DNA of 64,000 bases from Pacificoceanicola onchidii (GTDB taxonomy: Bacteria; Pseudomonadota; Alphaproteobacteria; Rhodobacterales; Rhodobacteraceae), in NCBI RefSeq assembly GCF_004804335.1, contig NZ_SRXY01000008.1:124001-188000 (forward strand). Direction: 5' to 3'. Position 1 is the first letter of the stretch. Every line of letters begins with the position of its first letter. Below, one piece after another: positions 1 to 8,338 of the stretch. The position numbers and the translations under genes are program-made. The notes beneath the pieces were generated by a model. That model searched no databases. It saw only the letters and a program-made list of their open reading frames with translations, and was not told the origin of the DNA.

Positions 1-5
1 CAAAA

Positions 6-1412
6 GTGGTCTGGCCGTTCCGTTGGCTGGGGGAAAAGGGCGATCCGTCGATGCCCGCGCCGTCTCGCGCGCTCTCCGCGCTTGGGCCTGCTTACATCAA
101 GTTCGGGCAAATCCTGTCGACCCGCCCGGACGTGGTTGGCGATGAGATGGCGCAGGAGTTGCGCATCCTGCAGGACAAACTTCCGCCGTTCTCGATCGAA
201 CAGGCCAAAGAAGCGGTCGAAGCCGAGTTGGACCGCCCGGTGAGTGAGGTGTTTTCGGAGTTTTCCGAACCGGTTGCCGCAGCATCCATTGCGCAAGTGC
301 ACAAGGCTCGTCTGGCCGAAACCGATGAAATTGTTGCAGTCAAAGTGCTGCGGCCGGGGATCGAACGCCGTTTTCGCAGGGACATCGACGCCTTCTACTT
401 TTCCGCGTCGGTTATTGAATTCCTGTCTCCGGCCTCCCGGAGACTGCGTCCTACGGACGTGATCGAACACTTCGAAGGCGTGGTCATGGGGGAGTTGGAC
501 CTCCGCCTTGAAAGCGCCGCAGCCAGCGAGTTCGCGGCTAACACCGTCGGCGATGATGGCTTTCAACTGCCTGAAATCAAATGGAACCATTCCGGCCGCC
601 GCGTCATGACGCTTGGTTGGGCAGACGGGGTGCCGCTTGGCGACAACGATGCCCTCGATGCCATGGGTCACGACCGAGTCGCGCTCTCCGAACGGGTTCT
701 CCAGCTTTTCCTGAGCCATGCGCTGCGTGACGGTTTTTTCCACGCCGACATGCACCAGGGCAACCTCAAGGTTGCCGCCAATGGCGATATCATCGCGTAT
801 GATTTCGGAATCATGGGGCATATCGACGAGTACACACGTCGAGTCTACGCCGAGATTCTCTACGGGTTCATTCGCCGGGACTACCGCCGCGTCGCCGAAG
901 TTCACTTCGAAGCTGGCTATGTTCCCGCAGACCAGGACGTTGACGAGTTCGCGCGCGCGCTGCGCGCTGTTGGCGAACCCATCTTCGGAATGGACGCAAG
1001 CGGCATTTCCATGGGCAAACTGCTGGCGTACCTGTTCGAAGTGACTGAGCGTTTTGGCATGGAAACCCGAACCGAACTCATCCTTCTGCAACGCACGATG
1101 GTGGTGGTTGAAGGGGTGGCCCGCTCGCTGAACCCACACATGAACATCTGGACTGTCGCAAAGCCCGTCGTTGAAGACTACATCAAGCAGAGCATCGGGC
1201 CGAGGGCTGTTGCCAACGACCTGGGGAAAACTCTGCGTGTCCTTGCCCGATTTGGCCCTCGACTGCCCGACCTTGTTGAATCGGCTCTGATCAACCAGTC
1301 GCACCCGCCGGTTGACCGACCAAAATCGCAATGGCGCGGTCAGGCACTGTTCCTGATGGCCGGTCTCGCGCTTGGCGTAGCGTGCGCATTAACAATAAGC
1401 GCGATTCTCTGA
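6..1412 (+). CDS. ABC1/AarF/UbiB-family atypical kinase-like protein (5' end probably outside window)
   Basis: Members of this family are atypical protein-kinase-like ATPases, best known from ubiquinone biosynthesis (UbiB/COQ8). Visible motifs are the family-specific KFGQ (residues 32-35), SIAQVH (about 94-99), the ATP-binding lysine in AVK (about 113), the catalytic HADMHQGN (246-253) and DFG (266-268). A hydrophobic segment closes the C-terminus, as in UbiB. The frame stays open to the window edge, and the first in-frame start here is a GTG at position 6, lying close to the KxGQ motif. Relatives have a longer N-terminus, so the true start is probably upstream. The gene converges on flgD. 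Whether it is the ubiquinone gene or a paralogue cannot be told from this window. Confidence 0.85.
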   Translation: MVWPFRWLGEKGDPSMPAPSRALSALGPAYIKFGQILSTRPDVVGDEMAQELRILQDKLPPFSIEQAKEAVEAELDRPVSEVFSEFSEPVAAASIAQVHKARLAETDEIVAVKVLRPGIERRFRRDIDAFYFSASVIEFLSPASRRLRPTDVIEHFEGVVMGELDLRLESAAASEFAANTVGDDGFQLPEIKWNHSGRRVMTLGWADGVPLGDNDALDAMGHDRVALSERVLQLFLSHALRDGFFHADMHQGNLKVAANGDIIAYDFGIMGHIDEYTRRVYAEILYGFIRRDYRRVAEVHFEAGYVPADQDVDEFARALRAVGEPIFGMDASGISMGKLLAYLFEVTERFGMETRTELILLQRTMVVVEGVARSLNPHMNIWTVAKPVVEDYIKQSIGPRAVANDLGKTLRVLARFGPRLPDLVESALINQSHPPVDRPKSQWRGQALFLMAGLALGVACALTISAIL

Positions 1413-1417
1413 CCAGC

Positions 1418-1434
1418 CTCGCACTCACCGCGAG
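1418..1434. terminator. Possible weak hairpin between convergent genes
   Basis: A 5-bp stem (CTCGC / GCGAG) with a 7-nt loop lies in the 42-bp gap between the kinase-like gene and flgD, followed by TTGTT on the plus strand. It could end transcription from the left, but the stem is short. Confidence 0.25.
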
Positions 1435-1454
1435 TTGTTACCTAGGATCTGCCG

Positions 1455-2126
1455 TCAAGTCGTTGGTGACCTCAGTCCAGTAATCATGGATGGCGGCACC
1501 TCGCTGCCGTCCGACAAACGAACCATCACATCATCACCGTTTGCCCTGACCTCGATGATCCGACTGTAGGCTTGAGGTGTCGAAATTTCGATCACCTCTT
1601 CTCCTTTATATTGCTCGATCTGAAAACTGTACGTCCCCACCGGCAGGAGATTGCCGTCTGCGTCGGCGCCTGTCCACATGATGTCTTCTGGCAAATCGTC
1701 CAATTCGAACGTCTGAATGGTCTCTCCTGCAGAGTTCTTGACCATAAGCTTCGCGTGAGTCGCGTTCTCCGCATATTCGGCCCGGATTGCGATTGGCGAG
1801 TCAGAGAAGAATACCGGCGAGCGCGTCAGCGCTTCCTGACCAATCCAATCCGCGGCCTGTTGCAATGCATTGCCCGCCAGCTTGGCGCCCATCTCTTTCA
1901 AAAGATCGTTAGTCAGGATTTGCTGCTCAACCGATGAGAACGTTGCAAGTTGAGAGGCGTAATCGCTTGAATCAATGGGATTAAGCGGGTCCTGATTCTG
2001 GACTTGTACCGTCAACATCTGCACAAACGTGTCAAAATCCGAACTCAATGCGGACCGGCTGTTGCTTGTCTGAGATGTCGGCGAACCTGCTGTTGTCGCA
2101 GTTGTGGGCGCAATAGCATCTACCAT
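1455..2126 (-). CDS. flgD: Flagellar hook assembly (hook-cap) protein FlgD
   Basis: FlgD forms the scaffold cap on which hook subunits (FlgE) polymerise outside the cell. The protein is 223 aa, the usual length. The conserved N-terminal region (about residues 25-85) contains the family pattern FVQMLTVQVQNQDPLNP followed by YASQLATFSSVEQQ. It is followed by a beta-rich FlgD-Ig-like part with WTGADADGNLLPVGTY (about 150-170). There is no cleavable signal, as expected for a substrate of flagellar type III export. It lies 9 bp downstream of fliK on the same strand, so the two are probably co-transcribed. Confidence 0.95.
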   Translation of the reverse strand: MVDAIAPTTATTAGSPTSQTSNSRSALSSDFDTFVQMLTVQVQNQDPLNPIDSSDYASQLATFSSVEQQILTNDLLKEMGAKLAGNALQQAADWIGQEALTRSPVFFSDSPIAIRAEYAENATHAKLMVKNSAGETIQTFELDDLPEDIMWTGADADGNLLPVGTYSFQIEQYKGEEVIEISTPQAYSRIIEVRANGDDVMVRLSDGSEVPPSMITGLRSPTT

Positions 2127-2135
2127 GGTGTTTCC

Positions 2136-4346
2136 TTATAATCTAATATCCAAACCGTCTGTCGCGGCGCTCTGCCTTTGGACGGGTCCGTTTTCCGAAA
2201 GCTCGGGGTCGACGTGAGAACTGGCCGCAGTACCGTTCGGTCGCGCATGGGCGTTTCGATCATCCTGTTCGTTTTGCGGACTGCTGTCCCCAAAGGAAAA
2301 TCCGGCCGTCTCATAACCCACATCCGCCAACTCCCGGGCGAGTTGGTCAACGTTACGCCTCAGCAGGTCCAGTGTTTCGGGGCGATCGGCCTGAACCTGA
2401 ACAGACAATCCGAGATCAGTGGAAATCATTTGCATCCGAACGCGGCCCAACTCTTCGGGGTTCAGCCGTATTTCGATCTTGCCTTCGGATAGCTTCGGCA
2501 TCTTGTCCAGGATCTGGCGCATGATCACAGCATTTTGCGGACGAACGTTTTGAGATGAGACCAACGGTTGAGACCCCTGTGCAGACATCACGCGACCGTC
2601 GTCAACGCGCGCAGGCGCGAAGCCTTCTTCTGTTTCGAAAGTCTGCCTCGCCAGATCCGCTGATCGGTCGACGGGTTGCCGCACCTGACCAGGTGCGGCA
2701 GCGCCTATTGCCTGCCCCGCGCGAACCGAATGCACTTTGCCAGGAATCGCGGCCTTCACTTGCGTTTCTGACGCGTTAATCCGTGTATCGCTTTTGTCCA
2801 ATCGAGCGTGGCGCAACTCTGTTCCAAGTTGCGCTGATTGGGCCTGCATTTCGGTGAAAGAAGGTGCTAGCAAAGTCCGTCGACCGGGCTTGCCGGATTC
2901 GACAGCACGCGTGATGCTTTCGATTCGCTCCTGAGACAGCAACTCGAGGCTTGTACCAAGCACTGCGGGTTTCATGGACGCAGGGTCAGACCGAACAGTG
3001 TCTGTTTTTCCGACGGCTTCGCCGGGCTTCACTGGCACGTCAGATGTGCTGCCCCCGATAAGCACTTTGGTATCCAATTCGCGCCCTTTAGCACCCCTTT
3101 CATCGAGCGAAACTTTCAGGTTTGAAGTCAACGCCGATGGTTGCCCAGCCTTCGCATTGGCTTCGATCTCAGAGCGTTCAGGCCGCTGGGAGGTCAAAAC
3201 GGTTGCGTGACCGGGTTTGACGGGCTCCGAAACATTCAAGCGCGACGCCTCTGGAAACGTCGGACCGGCTGTCACCAGAGTTTGCTCAGGGTTTTGCGCT
3301 TGGTAAGCTCCGCCAGGTGTTTCCCAAACGGCTCCGCGTTGCCCATTAAACGGCCGCATTTCATCACTGACAACCGCAGATCGGATCGCTTGCGGTAGCG
3401 ACCTTGCCCGGTGCTGTTGCGCTTGTGGGCTTTCGCCGCCGTACGAAGATGAAACACTTGATTTTTTGACACGTTCACTTGACGGAAAAGCAAACGTCCG
3501 GTCGGCAGAACGGGCGTCTTCTGCCGGCAAGGAAAGCTTGTCTTGGCCGCGTGTTTCCGAAACCATTGGAGCGATGCTCACCTTCGCAGAAACACTCGTG
3601 CCCATTTGGTCAACAATGCGCGCCGATTCACTTCTGATGAGTGCAGCATCTGCATTCAAAGTAGCTTGAGTAGCTGCCCCAGATTGCCCGGCAAGCCTAT
3701 GTGTCTCCGAGTTAATTGAGCCAGTTTCGGATCCGGTTTTGTAAGCTCTCTCCCCCGCGAATTCGCCGATTCCCGCTTCGCGCCCGTCATCCACAGCAGA
3801 TCTCATTGAACGTAAGTGGTCTTCCTCGAGTTCATGGGAAACTCCCAGGCGATCTGAGCCATTCGTACCCGTGGCGTAACGGATTGCCACAGGCTCTTCC
3901 AAAATACCTGTGTCCGTCTCAAAGTTCCGATGAGTCCGCTGTTCTCTGTCATGGTCCGCACTTGGCATTCTTGCACGCGATTCATCGTCGACCGGAACAT
4001 CCTCAATCGACGCTGACGCAGTGGCACGGATCTCTACATCAAGCTCGGCGGAGTTATTTGCGACCTCATGTCCGCGGTCTCCTTCGACCGAATGCAGAAC
4101 CTCGTTTCGGCGACGTCCCTGCTCCGTCTTTTTGTCAGTATCCGAAGAAGCTTCTTCATCACCGGACAGTTGAGCGGCTTCAGCTTTCCTGGGTTCCGTC
4201 TCGGACCCATGCTGATCTTGTCTTGAGCGCTCCGCTGCGTCCTCAAAAACAGACGCGAAGTCCGCCGAATCGGTTTTGGCTTGCCCCGCGATTGGAGGAT
4301 CTGACCTTGTGTTCTGAGTGAGAAAAGCTGTGAGTTGATTCAGCAT
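2136..4346 (-). CDS. fliK: Flagellar hook-length control protein FliK
   Basis: FliK is the secreted ruler that sets hook length and switches export specificity through FlhB. At 736 aa it is long for the family. Most of it (about residues 20-560) is low-complexity, polar and apparently disordered, rich in Ser, Glu, Arg and Gln. The recognisable part is the C-terminal Flg_hook domain, with LNPEELGRVRMQM starting near residue 628 and the amphipathic helix that follows. It starts the minus-strand pair fliK-flgD and shares a 111-bp divergent promoter region with the rod-binding gene. The identification rests on the C-terminal domain and gene position, because the N-terminal part is not conserved between species. 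Confidence 0.9.
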   Translation of the reverse strand: MLNQLTAFLTQNTRSDPPIAGQAKTDSADFASVFEDAAERSRQDQHGSETEPRKAEAAQLSGDEEASSDTDKKTEQGRRRNEVLHSVEGDRGHEVANNSAELDVEIRATASASIEDVPVDDESRARMPSADHDREQRTHRNFETDTGILEEPVAIRYATGTNGSDRLGVSHELEEDHLRSMRSAVDDGREAGIGEFAGERAYKTGSETGSINSETHRLAGQSGAATQATLNADAALIRSESARIVDQMGTSVSAKVSIAPMVSETRGQDKLSLPAEDARSADRTFAFPSSERVKKSSVSSSYGGESPQAQQHRARSLPQAIRSAVVSDEMRPFNGQRGAVWETPGGAYQAQNPEQTLVTAGPTFPEASRLNVSEPVKPGHATVLTSQRPERSEIEANAKAGQPSALTSNLKVSLDERGAKGRELDTKVLIGGSTSDVPVKPGEAVGKTDTVRSDPASMKPAVLGTSLELLSQERIESITRAVESGKPGRRTLLAPSFTEMQAQSAQLGTELRHARLDKSDTRINASETQVKAAIPGKVHSVRAGQAIGAAAPGQVRQPVDRSADLARQTFETEEGFAPARVDDGRVMSAQGSQPLVSSQNVRPQNAVIMRQILDKMPKLSEGKIEIRLNPEELGRVRMQMISTDLGLSVQVQADRPETLDLLRRNVDQLARELADVGYETAGFSFGDSSPQNEQDDRNAHARPNGTAASSHVDPELSENGPVQRQSAATDGLDIRL

Positions 4347-4395
4347 TATCGGGTCTCCGGATTTCTTCCGTTCTCATCACTTAACCGGATCATCC

Positions 4396-4411
4396 TTACC
4401 GGTTCTTTACC
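4396..4411. promoter_or_regulatory. CtrA-like site between fliK and the rod-binding gene
   Basis: TTAC, 7 bases, then TTACC. The spacing equals that of the alphaproteobacterial CtrA consensus TTAA-N7-TTAAC, with the fourth base of each half changed. It sits in the middle of the only promoter region for fliK-flgD (minus) and the 4458 gene (plus). Similar sites lie upstream of flagellin, flgE and motB. This is inference from the pattern only. Confidence 0.35.
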
Positions 4412-4457
4412 GCAATCGCAGAAAACAGATTCATGTGAGTCGAATTGGAGGCAAATC

Positions 4458-4727
4458 ATGGAAGTTAATTTTTTGTTGCCTGGAGGAATGCAGACTAAAC
4501 ACGAATCCCTACGGGACGCCGCACAAGCGCTTGAGGCAAATTTCCTTGCTGAAATGCTAAAGGCAGCAGGCGCGGGAAAAACCCCTGAAGCGTTCGGTGG
4601 AGGCGCAGGCGAGGATCAATTCTCGTCTTTCCTAATCCAGGAGCAAGCTCGCGCTATGGCGGCGAAAGGCGGCATAGGCCTTGCAGAACAGCTTTTTCAA
4701 TCAATGAAGGAACAACTCAATGAGTGA
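4458..4727 (+). CDS. Rod-binding protein (FlgJ N-terminal-domain type)
   Basis: A small 89-aa protein matching the Rod-binding domain that in enterobacteria forms the N-terminal half of FlgJ and helps assemble the flagellar rod. Visible family features are a helix with ALEANFLAEMLKAAG (about residues 24-38), FSSFLIQEQARAMA (about 57-70) and GIGLAEQLFQSM near the end. The muramidase half of classical FlgJ is absent, as is usual in alphaproteobacteria. I chose the ATG at 4458 because GGAG lies 7 bases upstream and the longer frame (from 4335) runs through the promoter region. It overlaps the next gene by 8 bp. Confidence 0.8.
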   Translation: MEVNFLLPGGMQTKHESLRDAAQALEANFLAEMLKAAGAGKTPEAFGGGAGEDQFSSFLIQEQARAMAAKGGIGLAEQLFQSMKEQLNE

Positions 4728-5067
4728 CAATGTAAAGCTCGATCAGCTCAAAACGCTTATTTCAGAGGAGCGAAACGCTCTGATGAATGGGGATTTCGAC
4801 CGCATCGCGGAACTCATGGAAGAAAAGGAGCGGCTGGCCGCCGATCTGGGAGGGCTTGACGAGGATGATGCAGACGTGGCCCCGATCCGCGATGGTCTGC
4901 GCCGAAATCAAGAACTGTTCGATCATACATTGGCAGGGATTCGAAACGTCGCAAATCGGTTGGGTGAAGTGAATAGAGTGCGCCGAAACCTCGAAACCTA
5001 CGACGAAAATGGTCGAAAGAAGAACCTTGGAAGTCCTGAAATCAAGAAGCTCGAGCGAAGAGCATGA
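4720..5067 (+). CDS. FlgN-like flagellar export chaperone (probable)
   Basis: A 115-aa, almost wholly helical, highly charged protein with the heptad-like pattern expected of FlgN/FliT-type cytoplasmic chaperones, which keep hook-associated proteins FlgK and FlgL export-competent. No catalytic motif is visible. The start overlaps the rod-binding gene by 8 bp, indicating translational coupling, and flagellin follows downstream. The assignment rests on size, coiled-coil character and context, so it is less certain than that of its neighbours. Confidence 0.6.
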   Translation: MSDNVKLDQLKTLISEERNALMNGDFDRIAELMEEKERLAADLGGLDEDDADVAPIRDGLRRNQELFDHTLAGIRNVANRLGEVNRVRRNLETYDENGRKKNLGSPEIKKLERRA

Positions 5068-5105
5068 TCAATTCAATCAAATTGGCTGGAATCCGGACAT
5101 GTGCA

Positions 5106-5121
5106 TTAGCCCTACGTTAGG
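5106..5121. promoter_or_regulatory. CtrA-like spaced repeat upstream of flagellin
   Basis: TTAG, 7 bases, TTAGG, about 145 bp upstream of the flagellin start. It has the half-site spacing of CtrA sites, but G replaces the last A of each half. This 199-bp gap (5068-5266) must carry the flagellin promoter. I could not recognise a convincing sigma-28 or sigma-54 promoter in it. Confidence 0.25.
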
Positions 5122-5266
5122 ATTCGAGCCCCATGTTGGCGCTGCACTCGAAAGGGTGGCGCAAATCAGGAAACTGCTGGTTTGCACGCGTCAGAAAGAC
5201 GTCAGAGATGCCTCTTTTGGCAAATGAAACCGGCGCAAAAGCGCCACTACAAAGCAAGGACAAAAC

Positions 5267-6547
5267 ATGTCTAGCATCCTGACGAACAACGGCGCCATGG
5301 TGGCGCTGCAGACCCTGAAGTCGATCAACTCCAACCTGAGCACCACACAGTCGGAAATCTCCACAGGCAAACGCGTCGCGAGTGCCAAGGACAACTCCGC
5401 TGTTTGGGCCATTTCCAAAGTTATGGAAGCGGACGTGAAGGGCTTCAAAGGCATTTCGGACAGTCTAAACCTCGGTCAATCCACTGTTGCGGTCGCGCGT
5501 CAAGCCGCTGAAACCACCACCGAGCTGCTGACCGACATCAAAGGCAAGATCGTTGCAGCGCAAGAAGAAAACGTTGACCGCGACAAGATCCAGGCCGACA
5601 TCAACGCCCTTCGCGACCAGATCAACGCAGTGACGGGCGCCGCCCAATTCAACGGATTGAATCTTCTGTCGAACACTGACTCGACCGAAGGAACGGGAAG
5701 CATCAACGTACTTGCCTCCCTCGACCGTTCCTCGACCGGTGTTGCCGCAAGCGACATCAACGTGGGTAAGCAGGACCTCGGAACTAGCGCGGCGGCGGCT
5801 GGTACGATGGGCAGTGACGTCTCTGCAGGTAACGGTGCAGCCGTCGGAGCCACTGCTGTCTTCACGACTTTTGACGGCATCGGAGCAAGCGACGACATTG
5901 TTGCAGGCGCATCGTTCAGTGTTTCGGCAACCGCGTTTTCTGGCGACGATAGCGGCGATGCATATGACTTCAATGCAGCTGTTGTCTACGTTGCGCGAGA
6001 AGGCGACACGTTCTCCGACGTTATGGACCAGATGGTTACCCGCCTGAATGTTGCAGCGGCTGAGGCTGGCTTGGAAGTCACCTTCGCGGAAAACGCGACG
6101 ACGGCTGGTCAGATTGACTTCACTAACAACTATGATGAAGCCATCACAGACGGCAGTACCGTCGAACAGTCTGATAATGCCGACCTTGCTACTATGCAAA
6201 GCGAAGCGGATGGCACAATCGGTGGCGGTCTGGAGATTCTGGCAGGTTTTGATGTTTCGACTGACGACGGCGCAGAAGCCGCACTGGTTGGCATCGAAAG
6301 TCTGATCCAGACGTCGATCGACGCAGCTGCAGCCTTCGGTTCAGCTCAGGGGCGCATTGAGACGCAGACCAACTTTGTCCAAGGCCTGACTGATGCTCTG
6401 AAGTCCGGCATTGGCACCATGGTCGACGCGGACATGGAAGAGGCCTCTGCGCGTCTTCAAGCACTGCAGGTTCAACAGCAGCTTGGCGTTCAAGCACTGT
6501 CCATCGCAAATCAGGCGCCGCAACAGCTTCTCTCGCTGTTCCGCTAA
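5267..6547 (+). CDS. fliC: Flagellin
   Basis: The structural subunit of the flagellar filament, 426 aa. The N-terminal D0/D1 region (residues 1-150) has the flagellin signatures SILTNNGAMVALQTL, LSTTQSEISTGKRVASAKD and the helix with DIKGKIVAAQEE. The C-terminal D1/D0 region (about 345-426) contains GSAQGRIETQTNF and ends in QQLLSLFR. The central part (about 165-330) is Ala/Gly/Asp-rich, beta-prone and likely surface-exposed and variable. The start has AAGGA 8 bases upstream. It is followed by a strong hairpin terminator and then by flaF and flbT, the usual alphaproteobacterial regulators of flagellin synthesis. Confidence 0.97.
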   Translation: MSSILTNNGAMVALQTLKSINSNLSTTQSEISTGKRVASAKDNSAVWAISKVMEADVKGFKGISDSLNLGQSTVAVARQAAETTTELLTDIKGKIVAAQEENVDRDKIQADINALRDQINAVTGAAQFNGLNLLSNTDSTEGTGSINVLASLDRSSTGVAASDINVGKQDLGTSAAAAGTMGSDVSAGNGAAVGATAVFTTFDGIGASDDIVAGASFSVSATAFSGDDSGDAYDFNAAVVYVAREGDTFSDVMDQMVTRLNVAAAEAGLEVTFAENATTAGQIDFTNNYDEAITDGSTVEQSDNADLATMQSEADGTIGGGLEILAGFDVSTDDGAEAALVGIESLIQTSIDAAAAFGSAQGRIETQTNFVQGLTDALKSGIGTMVDADMEEASARLQALQVQQQLGVQALSIANQAPQQLLSLFR

Positions 6548-6551
6548 TACA

Positions 6552-6583
6552 AAGCTGGAGGCCGGCTTCCCGGCCTCCAGTTT
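6552..6583 (+). terminator. Strong terminator after flagellin
   Basis: A perfect 11-bp GC-rich stem (CTGGAGGCCGG / CCGGCCTCCAG) closed by a CTTC loop begins 7 bases after the flagellin stop, with A-rich and T-rich flanks. The trailing T run is short (TTT). It probably separates abundant flagellin mRNA from flaF-flbT, or acts as a 3' stabiliser with partial read-through. Confidence 0.8.
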
Positions 6584-6620
6584 CCGAAAAATCAGACAAT
6601 CATGACCAGAAGGTTCTGAA

Positions 6621-6998
6621 GTGAACGCACATTCTCTTGCCCAACGTGCTTATTCTCAAACCGGTCGCACCACCAAAACTGCGCGCAGTACAGAATATGA
6701 ACTGATTGCTCACGTTACGCACCGTATCAAAGCAGCCGCAGAAGCTGGTCCGTTGGCCTACCCCAAACTTGTAGAAGCGCTGTCAGACAATCAGCGTATT
6801 TGGACTTTCCTAGCAGCCGACGTTTCGGACAAGGAAAACGCGCTGCCTCAAGATCTTCGCGCACGAATATTTTACCTCGCCGAGTTTGTTCAACAACATA
6901 CGGGGAAAGTCCTAATGAAAAAGGCACGTATCACGCCTTTACTGGAAATCAACGCCGCAGTCCTGCGTGGCCTGGGTGCGAGAAGGAGCCGAAAATGA
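6621..6998 (+). CDS. flaF: Flagellar biosynthesis regulator FlaF
   Basis: FlaF (125 aa) is found in alphaproteobacteria, where it works with FlbT to couple flagellin translation and export to hook completion; in Caulobacter it is needed for flagellin synthesis. The family pattern is visible in AYSQTGRTTKTARSTEYELI near the N-terminus, the LVEALSDNQRIWTFLAADV block in the middle and the IFYLAEFVQQHT helix. Its stop overlaps the flbT start (ATGA), which indicates translational coupling. Confidence 0.92.
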   Translation: MNAHSLAQRAYSQTGRTTKTARSTEYELIAHVTHRIKAAAEAGPLAYPKLVEALSDNQRIWTFLAADVSDKENALPQDLRARIFYLAEFVQQHTGKVLMKKARITPLLEINAAVLRGLGARRSRK

Positions 6999-7399
6999 GT
7001 GGGCTTGTACTTAAACTCGGACCAAGAGAGCGCGTCTTAATAAATGGCGCTGTCATCGAAAACGGAGATCGTCGTAGTCGTCTTTCAATTGTCACACCAA
7101 ACGCAAACGTCCTTCGGCTTCGAGATGCCATTCACCCGGATGAAGCGAAAACCCCGGTGAGGCGGATTTGCTATGCAGCTCAACTTGTTTTAACCGGTGA
7201 CGCAGACCCTCGCGAAGCGAAAAACCAAATTCTCCTAAGGATCGAGGAGTTGAGTCAAATTCTGGTGGATCCTGATAGTCGAAGACTACTGACACAGGCA
7301 AGTAGCGCGCTCCTCGGAGAACAGTACTATCAATGCCTTAAGGCCCTTCGCGCGTTGATTCCACGAGAGGACCGGCTTTTGTCCGCGCCAGAGCAATGA
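6995..7399 (+). CDS. flbT: Flagellin translational regulator FlbT
   Basis: FlbT (134 aa) is the RNA-binding repressor or regulator of flagellin mRNA described in Caulobacter and relatives. The start LVLKLGPRERVLINGAVIENG is a typical FlbT N-terminus, followed by the RRICYAAQLVLTGD block. I chose the ATG at 6995, preceded by AGGAG and overlapping the flaF stop by 4 bp, over the much longer frame starting inside flaF. The next gene starts 4 bp before its stop. Confidence 0.93.
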   Translation: MSGLVLKLGPRERVLINGAVIENGDRRSRLSIVTPNANVLRLRDAIHPDEAKTPVRRICYAAQLVLTGDADPREAKNQILLRIEELSQILVDPDSRRLLTQASSALLGEQYYQCLKALRALIPREDRLLSAPEQ

Positions 7400-8214
7400 C
7401 GTTCCAACCGGTACTCGTAGGATCTGGTCTGGTCGCCTGGCAATTTCTCAAATCAACTGGGGAAGCGCAAAGAACAACTTTCAACTCTTCAAGCGAAATC
7501 ACGCGTGATACTGACTATTTTGAAGAAAAAATTGGCTCGATACGAACTACCGATGAACTGGTTGCAGACCGCAGGCTGCTCAGAGTCGCTCTCGGCGCTT
7601 TCGGGCTTCAGGATGACATTGACAACAAGTTCTTTATTAAAAAGATCCTTGACGAAGGAGGTGTCGACAACGATGCCTTGGCGGTAAAACTCGCGGACGA
7701 ACGCTATAAGAGCTTTGCTTCAGCATTTGCTTTCGATTCTCCCGTAGGACCGCGCACGCAGTTAAGCTTTTTCGGGAACGAAATCGTGACGCGATTTAGG
7801 GACCAGTCATTCGAAGTCGCCGTCGGCAATCAGGACAATGATCTAAGACTGGCACTCAACCTAAGTCGAGCTCTTCCCGAAATCGCAGAAGGGGAGTCGT
7901 CGGATTCGACCAAATGGTTCAAAGTTATGGGAACAACAGCTCTACGGAAGGTATTTGAAACTGCGCTTGGTCTGCCCAGCAGTTTCGCCCAGATCGATCT
8001 GGACAAACAGCTTGAGGTCTTCAAGGAAAAGTCCGCCAGTCGATTTGGTGTTTCCACAATTGATGAATTGGCACAGCCTGAGAACTTAGAGAAGGTTGTA
8101 CAATCTTTCTTACTGCAGTCACAAATCAGTCAATCGGCTTCTATTGGATCAGGTACAATTGCCTTGTCACTGCTCCAGTCCATCCCCCGGACATCAATTT
8201 CGCAGCAATACTGA
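7396..8214 (+). CDS. DUF1217-family flagellar protein
   Basis: A 272-aa protein of the DUF1217 family, repeatedly found beside flaF/flbT or fliI in Rhodobacteraceae. The N-terminus (FQPVLVGSGLVAWQFLKST) and the block with LLRVALGAFGLQDDIDNKFFIKKIL (about residues 60-90) are the family hallmarks. No signal peptide, membrane segment or catalytic motif is visible. Operon position (4-bp overlap with flbT) implies a role in flagellum assembly, but the biochemical function is unknown. It converges on fliI. Confidence 0.8.
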   Translation: MTFQPVLVGSGLVAWQFLKSTGEAQRTTFNSSSEITRDTDYFEEKIGSIRTTDELVADRRLLRVALGAFGLQDDIDNKFFIKKILDEGGVDNDALAVKLADERYKSFASAFAFDSPVGPRTQLSFFGNEIVTRFRDQSFEVAVGNQDNDLRLALNLSRALPEIAEGESSDSTKWFKVMGTTALRKVFETALGLPSSFAQIDLDKQLEVFKEKSASRFGVSTIDELAQPENLEKVVQSFLLQSQISQSASIGSGTIALSLLQSIPRTSISQQY

Positions 8215-8338
8215 CGATACTACCATCGTCACATCGGTAATTGGCAACGGAAACAGTACGTCGCTGCGTCGGAAAGTGTCCCCGGTCAAGCTTTAGACTT
8301 GAATGTGTGTCTATGTCTGTTCACGGTTTCCTCTAGTT

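Noticed and set aside
5465-6199. A 244-codon minus-strand frame inside flagellin
   Set aside because: It lies opposite the flagellin coding frame and has Cys/Arg-rich composition without domains.
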